Source: an uncultured Acidobacteriota bacterium (GTDB taxonomy: Bacteria; Acidobacteriota; Vicinamibacteria; Vicinamibacterales; SCN-69-37). From it: DNA of 10,416 nucleotides. How positions within the stretch are numbered: the first letter of the stretch is position 1; each line of letters begins with the position of its first letter. The notes below the pieces were generated by a model, which was not told the DNA's origin, did not search any database, and was given only the letters and a program-made list of their open reading frames with translations. The position numbers and the translations under genes were made by a program. Shown piece after piece: positions 7,161 to 10,416 of the stretch. The stretch spans positions 1 through 10,416 of the forward strand of contig CALFMR010000510.1 of NCBI GenBank assembly GCA_937880585.1, written 5' to 3'.

Positions 7161-7232
7161 GCATGCCAGAATGTGCGGAACGGGGCGCCGGCCGGGCCGG
7201 CGGCGCGCCGTCGTGAACGACCTCGAGGTGGC

Positions 7233-7733
7233 ATGAGCAAGCGATCGACCATCACCATTCGCACGCAGCCGGTGGTGGACGTCGCAAGCGACGCGGGCGC
7301 TTTTCGCGTCCGGTCCGAGTCGTTCATCGTCGAGACCTCGCATCGCGTCGACATCGTTGATCTCACCGAGCGGCTGGCGCCGATGGTGCGGCGGCTCGGC
7401 GTCAATGCGGGGCTGGCGCATCTCACCGTCCTGCACACGACCTGCGCGGTGTTCATCAATGAATTCCAGCCAGCGCTCTCCGGCGACATGACGCGCGTGC
7501 TCGAACGCATCGCGGCGCGTGAGGCGGGATGGCTACACGACGATCCCGCGCATTCCGACTGTGAGCGTCTCAACGCGGATGCGCACCTGCGCGCGATGTT
7601 CCTCGGCCACGGTGTCACGCTGCAGGTGAGCGGCGGGGAGCTCGTGCTCGGGCAATGGCAGCGCGTGCTCTTCGCGGAGCTCGACGGTCCGCGCCCGCGC
7701 ACATTGCGTCTCCTCGCGATGGGAGGCGCATAG
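7233..7733 (+). CDS. yjbQ: YjbQ/UPF0047 family protein (secondary thiamine-phosphate synthase-like)
   Basis: The 166-residue product contains the UPF0047 signatures L-H-T-T-C-A-V-F-I-N-E (67-77), H-S-D-C-E-R-L-N-A-D-A-H-L (107-119) and G-E-L-V-L-G-Q-W-Q-R-V (135-145), ending in E-L-D-G-P-R-P-R. The conserved histidines (68, 107, 118) are those thought to bind metal in this family. E. coli YjbQ can weakly replace thiamine-phosphate synthase, but its true role is unsettled, so the function stays open. It is about 25 residues longer at the N-terminus than typical members (about 140 residues). ATG 7233 has a close GAGG site upstream (7225-7228). mqnE begins 5 bases after its stop, so the two are probably co-transcribed. 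Confidence 0.85.
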   Translation: MSKRSTITIRTQPVVDVASDAGAFRVRSESFIVETSHRVDIVDLTERLAPMVRRLGVNAGLAHLTVLHTTCAVFINEFQPALSGDMTRVLERIAAREAGWLHDDPAHSDCERLNADAHLRAMFLGHGVTLQVSGGELVLGQWQRVLFAELDGPRPRTLRLLAMGGA

Positions 7734-7738
7734 CCCTC

Positions 7739-8851
7739 ATGCACGATCGCCTTCGCGCGCTGGGATTGTCGGACATCGCGGACAAGGCGTCCGCGGGGGA
7801 GCGGCTCAGCTTCGACGACGGCGTGCGGCTGTTCACGTGTCCGGACCTGCACGCGGTCGGCTGGCTCGCCAACCAGGATCGCGAGCGCCGGCACGGGCCG
7901 CGCACCTACTACAACGTCAACCTGCGTCTCGAGGCGACGAACGTCTGCGTCGCAAGCTGCCTGTTCTGTTCATTCGCACGCCTGCGACCCGGTGATCCCG
8001 ACGCGTACACGCTGTCGCTCGAACAGGCGTTCGACAAGCTGCGGCAGCGTGACGGCCAGCCGCTCACCGAGGTCCACGTCGTCAATGGCCTGCACCCGGA
8101 CCTGCCGTTCGACTACTACCTCGATCTGCTGCGTGGGCTGAAGGCGATCCGGCCCGACGTGCACTTGAAGTGCTTCACGGCGGTCGAGATCGCGTTCTTC
8201 GCCGATCTCTACGGCATGACGGATGAGGCCGTGCTGCGCGCGCTCATGGCGGCCGGACTCGAGTCGCTGCCCGGCGGCGGCGCGGAGATCTTCGCCGAAC
8301 GCGCGCGGCGAAAGATCGCGCCCGACAAGGCGGACGCCGAGCGGTATCTGTCGGTGCACCGGATCGCGCATCGGCTCGGTATGCGCACGAACATCACGAT
8401 GTTGTACGGGCACATCGAGACCGACGAGGAGCGCGTCGACCATCTGCTGCGGACGCGCGCGCTGCAGGACGAGACGGGCGGCGTTCAGGCGTTCATCCCG
8501 TTGGCCTTCCATCCCGACAACAACCGCATGCGCAAGCTGCCAGCGCCGGCGGCGAGCGAGACACTGCGCGTGCACGCGGTGTCGCGGCTGCTGCTCGACA
8601 ACGTCGCGCACGTCAAGGCGTTCTGGATTGCGACCGGGGTCGAGATTGCGCAGCTCGCGCTGTGGTACGGCGCCGACGATCTCGATGGCACGGTGCAGGA
8701 AGAGCGCATTTATCACATGGCGGGCTCGAGGACGCCGTACGTGCTCTCGAGCGCAGACATCCGGCGGCTCATCCGTGACGCGGGGCGCGAGCCGTTCGAG
8801 CGGGACACGTTCTACAACCTCGTCGACTCGAGCGCCGCGGTCGCGTCCTGA
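7739..8851 (+). CDS. mqnE: Aminofutalosine synthase, radical SAM (MqnE)
   Basis: MqnE uses S-adenosylmethionine and a [4Fe-4S] cluster to join 3-[(1-carboxyvinyl)oxy]benzoate to the adenosyl group, giving aminodeoxyfutalosine, the first committed futalosine intermediate. The 370-residue protein carries the cluster motif C-x3-C-x2-C as C70-V-A-S-C74-L-F-C77, preceded by the usual N-x-N-L-R-L-E-A-T-N-V (59-69). Further family marks are H-V-V-N-G-L-H-P-D-L-P-F, L-P-G-G-G-A-E-I-F, T-N-I-T-M-L-Y-G-H-I-E-T and F-I-P-L-A-F-H-P-D-N-N. The pattern fits MqnE rather than MqnC, which has a different SAM-binding loop and N-terminus. Start ATG 7739 follows the yjbQ stop by 5 bases; a GGGAGG at 7721-7726, inside the end of yjbQ, is the likely ribosome site. 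mqnD lies about 3.5 kb upstream on the same strand. Confidence 0.92.
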   Translation: MHDRLRALGLSDIADKASAGERLSFDDGVRLFTCPDLHAVGWLANQDRERRHGPRTYYNVNLRLEATNVCVASCLFCSFARLRPGDPDAYTLSLEQAFDKLRQRDGQPLTEVHVVNGLHPDLPFDYYLDLLRGLKAIRPDVHLKCFTAVEIAFFADLYGMTDEAVLRALMAAGLESLPGGGAEIFAERARRKIAPDKADAERYLSVHRIAHRLGMRTNITMLYGHIETDEERVDHLLRTRALQDETGGVQAFIPLAFHPDNNRMRKLPAPAASETLRVHAVSRLLLDNVAHVKAFWIATGVEIAQLALWYGADDLDGTVQEERIYHMAGSRTPYVLSSADIRRLIRDAGREPFERDTFYNLVDSSAAVAS

Positions 8852-8874
8852 CGCGGGTCGCGCCGGCGCGCGCT

Positions 8875-8892
8875 CGTTTTCCGCCGGAAACG
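8875..8892. promoter_or_regulatory. Imperfect dyad just upstream of the nadA -10 element, possible operator
   Basis: CGTTTTCC and GGAAACG pair around a GCC centre with one unpaired T, giving an 18-base dyad in the spacer and -35 area of the nadA promoter. Its place would suit a repressor site; no known operator is recognised. It could also be a short hairpin after mqnE. Confidence 0.3.
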
Positions 8893-8893
8893 C

Positions 8894-8902
8894 TGCTATA
8901 AT
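8894..8902 (+). promoter_or_regulatory. Extended -10 promoter for nadA
   Basis: TGC followed directly by TATAAT (8897-8902) is a perfect extended -10 element in an otherwise GC-rich setting. No good -35 is visible (TCGTTT is the nearest at 17 bases). Transcription would start near 8909, giving a leader of about 105 bases before nadA. Confidence 0.65.
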
Positions 8903-8913
8903 CAGCGGTACGT

Positions 8914-8955
8914 CAAATCCCTGTCGGCGACAGCCTCAAGGGATTTGGCCTTTTT
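8914..8955 (+). promoter_or_regulatory. Nested hairpin followed by a T-run in the nadA leader: attenuator or terminator candidate
   Basis: CAAATCCCT (8914-8922) is a perfect 9-base inverted match to AGGGATTTG (8939-8947). Inside lies a second stem, CTGTC (8921-8925) and GACAG (8929-8933), which shares two bases with the outer arm, so the two may compete. TTTTT (8951-8955) follows after GCC, giving a shape like an intrinsic terminator with a short gap. It lies downstream of the predicted start of the nadA transcript, so it may control read-through into nadA. It could instead simply end the mqnE transcript. NAD+-sensing leaders (the nadA motif) are known before nadA in Acidobacteriota, but I do not see that motif's conserved sequence here. 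Confidence 0.5.
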
Positions 8956-9014
8956 CGTCCCTGGAGATTGAGAAATTTTTCACAAGCTCCCGGGCGCGGC
9001 GGAGGCCATCCGAC

Positions 9015-10145
9015 ATGGACATCCAGTTGCTCACCGACTACGAACGCACGCGGCTGAGTGAGCGACAGCCCCTTCCCGAGGCGTTCCTGCGCCTGCCCGA
9101 ATCCGAGCTCGAGGTCCGTATCGCCGCCGCCCGCGCGGCCCTCGGCGATCGCGTCGTCATCCTCGGCCATCACTATCAGCGCGACGAAGTCATCAAGTTC
9201 GCCGACTGCACTGGCGACTCGCTGCGTCTCGCGCAGTACGCATCGCGGCAGGAAGCCGCCGAGACGATCGTGTTCTGCGGCGTCCATTTCATGGCCGAGA
9301 GCGCCGACGTGCTCTCCGGCGATCGCCAGCAGGTCATCCTGCCCGACCTCGCCGCCGGCTGCTCGATGGCCGACATGGCCGCCATCGATCAGCTCGAGAC
9401 GTGCTGGGAGGAGATGGCGTCGGTCGGTGTGACCGGCGTGATCCCGGTGACGTACATCAACTCGAGCGCGGCCATCAAAGGCTTCTGCGGTGAACACGGC
9501 GGCATTGTCTGCACGTCGACGAATGCCGCGAAGGTGCTCGCTTGGGCGTGGGCGCGCGGTCGCACCGTCCTGATGCTGCCCGACCAGCATCTCGGTCGGA
9601 ACACCGCGTACAAGATGGGCGTCCCGCTCGACGAGATGGTCCTCTGGGATCCCGACGCGCCCCTGGGCGGCCTCGAGCCCACATCGCTGCAGCACGCACG
9701 GCTCGTCCTGTGGAAGGGCCACTGCAGCGTGCACACGCGGTTCAGTGTGCGGCAGATCGAACAATTCCGCGCGGCGCATCCCGACGGGAAGGTCATCGCG
9801 CACCCGGAGTGCACGTTCGACGTCGTCCAGGCGGCCGACGAGTCGGGATCGACCGACTACATCATCCGCACCGTCACCGGCAGCCCGGAGGGATCCGTCT
9901 GGGCGGTTGCGACCGAGATCCATCTCGTCAATCGGCTCGCGCGCGAGCTCGCGCCGGCGCGCACCGTCATGACGCTCGACTCGCTCGGCTGCCTCTGCTC
10001 GACGATGGTCCGCGTGTCGCCGAACCATCTGCTGTGGGTGCTCGAAGGCCTCATCGACGGGGAGGTCCGCAATCGCACCGTCGTGCCCGAGCCGACCCGC
10101 ACGTGGGCGCGCGTCGCGTTGGATAGAATGTTGGCATTGGCATAG
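9015..10145 (+). CDS. nadA: Quinolinate synthase
   Basis: NadA condenses iminoaspartate with dihydroxyacetone phosphate to quinolinate, the precursor of the NAD ring, using a [4Fe-4S] cluster with three cysteine ligands. The 376-residue product has the family motifs V-I-L-G-H-H-Y-Q (48-55), D-S-L-R-L-A (68-73), F-C-G-V-H-F-M-A-E (87-95), Y-I-N-S-S-A (148-153), L-P-D-Q-H-L-G (188-194), G-H-C-S-V-H (235-240), H-P-E-C (263-266) and S-L-G-C-L-C-S-T-M (323-331). The likely ligands are C88, C237 and one of C326/C328. The length matches the long bacterial type. ATG 9015 has GGAGG at 9001-9005 with 9 bases spacing, and M-D-I-Q fits as an N-terminus. It has its own promoter and leader upstream. nadB and nadC are not in the window. 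Confidence 0.95.
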   Translation: MDIQLLTDYERTRLSERQPLPEAFLRLPESELEVRIAAARAALGDRVVILGHHYQRDEVIKFADCTGDSLRLAQYASRQEAAETIVFCGVHFMAESADVLSGDRQQVILPDLAAGCSMADMAAIDQLETCWEEMASVGVTGVIPVTYINSSAAIKGFCGEHGGIVCTSTNAAKVLAWAWARGRTVLMLPDQHLGRNTAYKMGVPLDEMVLWDPDAPLGGLEPTSLQHARLVLWKGHCSVHTRFSVRQIEQFRAAHPDGKVIAHPECTFDVVQAADESGSTDYIIRTVTGSPEGSVWAVATEIHLVNRLARELAPARTVMTLDSLGCLCSTMVRVSPNHLLWVLEGLIDGEVRNRTVVPEPTRTWARVALDRMLALA

Positions 10146-10183
10146 CCGGTCGACGCCCGTTCCCGCGCTGAGCCGGCCTTTTT
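10145..10183 (+). terminator. Weak terminator-like structure after nadA
   Basis: GCCGG (10145-10149) can pair with CCGGC (10173-10177), and TTTTT follows at 10179-10183. The loop is long (23 bases), so this is a poor intrinsic terminator. The sod ribosome site AGGAG (10187-10191) follows at once, so read-through into sod is possible. Confidence 0.25.
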
Positions 10184-10199
10184 CCCAGGAGTTTCGCCC

Positions 10200-10416
10200 A
10201 TGGCCTATCAGCTTCCGCCGCTGCCGTACGACTTCGCCGCGCTCGAGCCCCACATCGACGCGCAGACGATGCAGATTCATCACGGTAAGCACCACGCGGC
10301 CTACGTCAACAACCTGAATGCAGCGGTCGAGAAGCACCCCGAGCTCCAGGGCAAGAGCGCGGAGGATCTCATCTCGAAACTCGCGAGCGTGCCGGAGGAC
10401 ATCCGCACGGCCGTCC
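10200..10416 (+). CDS. Superoxide dismutase [Fe/Mn], N-terminal part (runs off the window)
   Basis: The visible 72 residues begin M-A-Y-Q-L-P-P-L-P-Y-D and continue with the N-terminal helical hairpin of Fe/Mn superoxide dismutases, including M-Q-I-H-H-G-K-H-H-A-A-Y-V (24-36). His27 is the first metal ligand; the other three (one His and the D-x-W-x-H pair) lie beyond the window. The enzyme turns superoxide into hydrogen peroxide and oxygen. Iron versus manganese use cannot be decided from this part. ATG 10200 has AGGAG at 10187-10191, 8 bases upstream. It follows nadA by 54 bases on the same strand. No signal peptide is present, so it should be cytoplasmic. Confidence 0.95.
   Translation, partial: MAYQLPPLPYDFAALEPHIDAQTMQIHHGKHHAAYVNNLNAAVEKHPELQGKSAEDLISKLASVPEDIRTAV

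Noticed and set aside
8223..9014. In-frame upstream extension of nadA through mqnE
   Set aside because: The added sequence is an Arg/Ser-rich shadow of mqnE. The nadA family N-terminus, the GGAGG site and the promoter all support the start at 9015.
8913..10337. Long minus-strand open frame opposite nadA and the sod start
   Set aside because: It mirrors nadA codons, crosses gene boundaries and the nadA promoter, and has no family motif; nadA is certain on the plus strand.
1..10416. Mobile element, CRISPR array, prophage or tRNA/rRNA gene
   Set aside because: I saw no transposase, integrase, terminal inverted repeats, regularly spaced repeats or RNA-gene signatures; nearly all sequence is accounted for by metabolic and transport genes.

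Overview
The window is GC-rich, densely coded bacterial chromosome with several GTG or TTG starts, strongly G/C-biased third codon positions and short or overlapping gene junctions. It encodes two enzymes of the futalosine route to menaquinone (MqnD, MqnE), a long-type quinolinate synthase and a Fe/Mn superoxide dismutase. This mix suggests a respiring, high-GC lineage such as Acidobacteriota; that placement is an inference from gene content and base use, not from a marker gene.

Layout. (1) Bases 1-239 are the remains of a GMC-family (choline-dehydrogenase-like) oxidoreductase. It has an in-frame TAG where the family has a tyrosine, and it is cut off where it runs in frame into the next gene. 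(2) Bases 186-2498 encode the most unusual protein: the C-terminal part of a CPA2/Kef-type cation:proton antiporter (about nine membrane segments) fused to a complete GT20 trehalose-6-phosphate-synthase domain. (3) Trehalose-6-phosphate phosphatase (otsB) follows, with reading-frame evidence of coding sequence upstream of its first usual start codon. (4) mqnD follows 28 bases later. (5) A convergent, minus-strand ABC importer operon (ATPase, then permease, then binding protein) with 4-base gene overlaps fills 4259-6998; it resembles cobalamin/iron-chelate (BtuCDF/FecCD) systems. (6) Across a divergent spacer of about 230 bases lies a plus-strand pair, yjbQ and mqnE, 5 bases apart. (7) nadA has its own extended -10 promoter and a structured leader. 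(8) The window ends inside a superoxide dismutase gene.

How the parts fit. The antiporter-GT20 fusion and OtsB would make trehalose from UDP-glucose and glucose-6-phosphate, with synthesis tethered to the membrane through a domain related to ion exchangers; this suggests, but does not prove, a link to osmotic or ionic stress. MqnD and MqnE act in menaquinone synthesis, NadA in NAD synthesis, and the importer probably brings in B12 or chelated iron. MqnE and NadA both carry oxygen-sensitive [4Fe-4S] clusters, and a superoxide dismutase lies just downstream.

The main points for a second look are the antiporter-GT20 fusion, the broken GMC/antiporter junction, the missing normal start of otsB, and the nadA leader. 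I found no rRNA, tRNA, CRISPR array, insertion sequence or phage gene.
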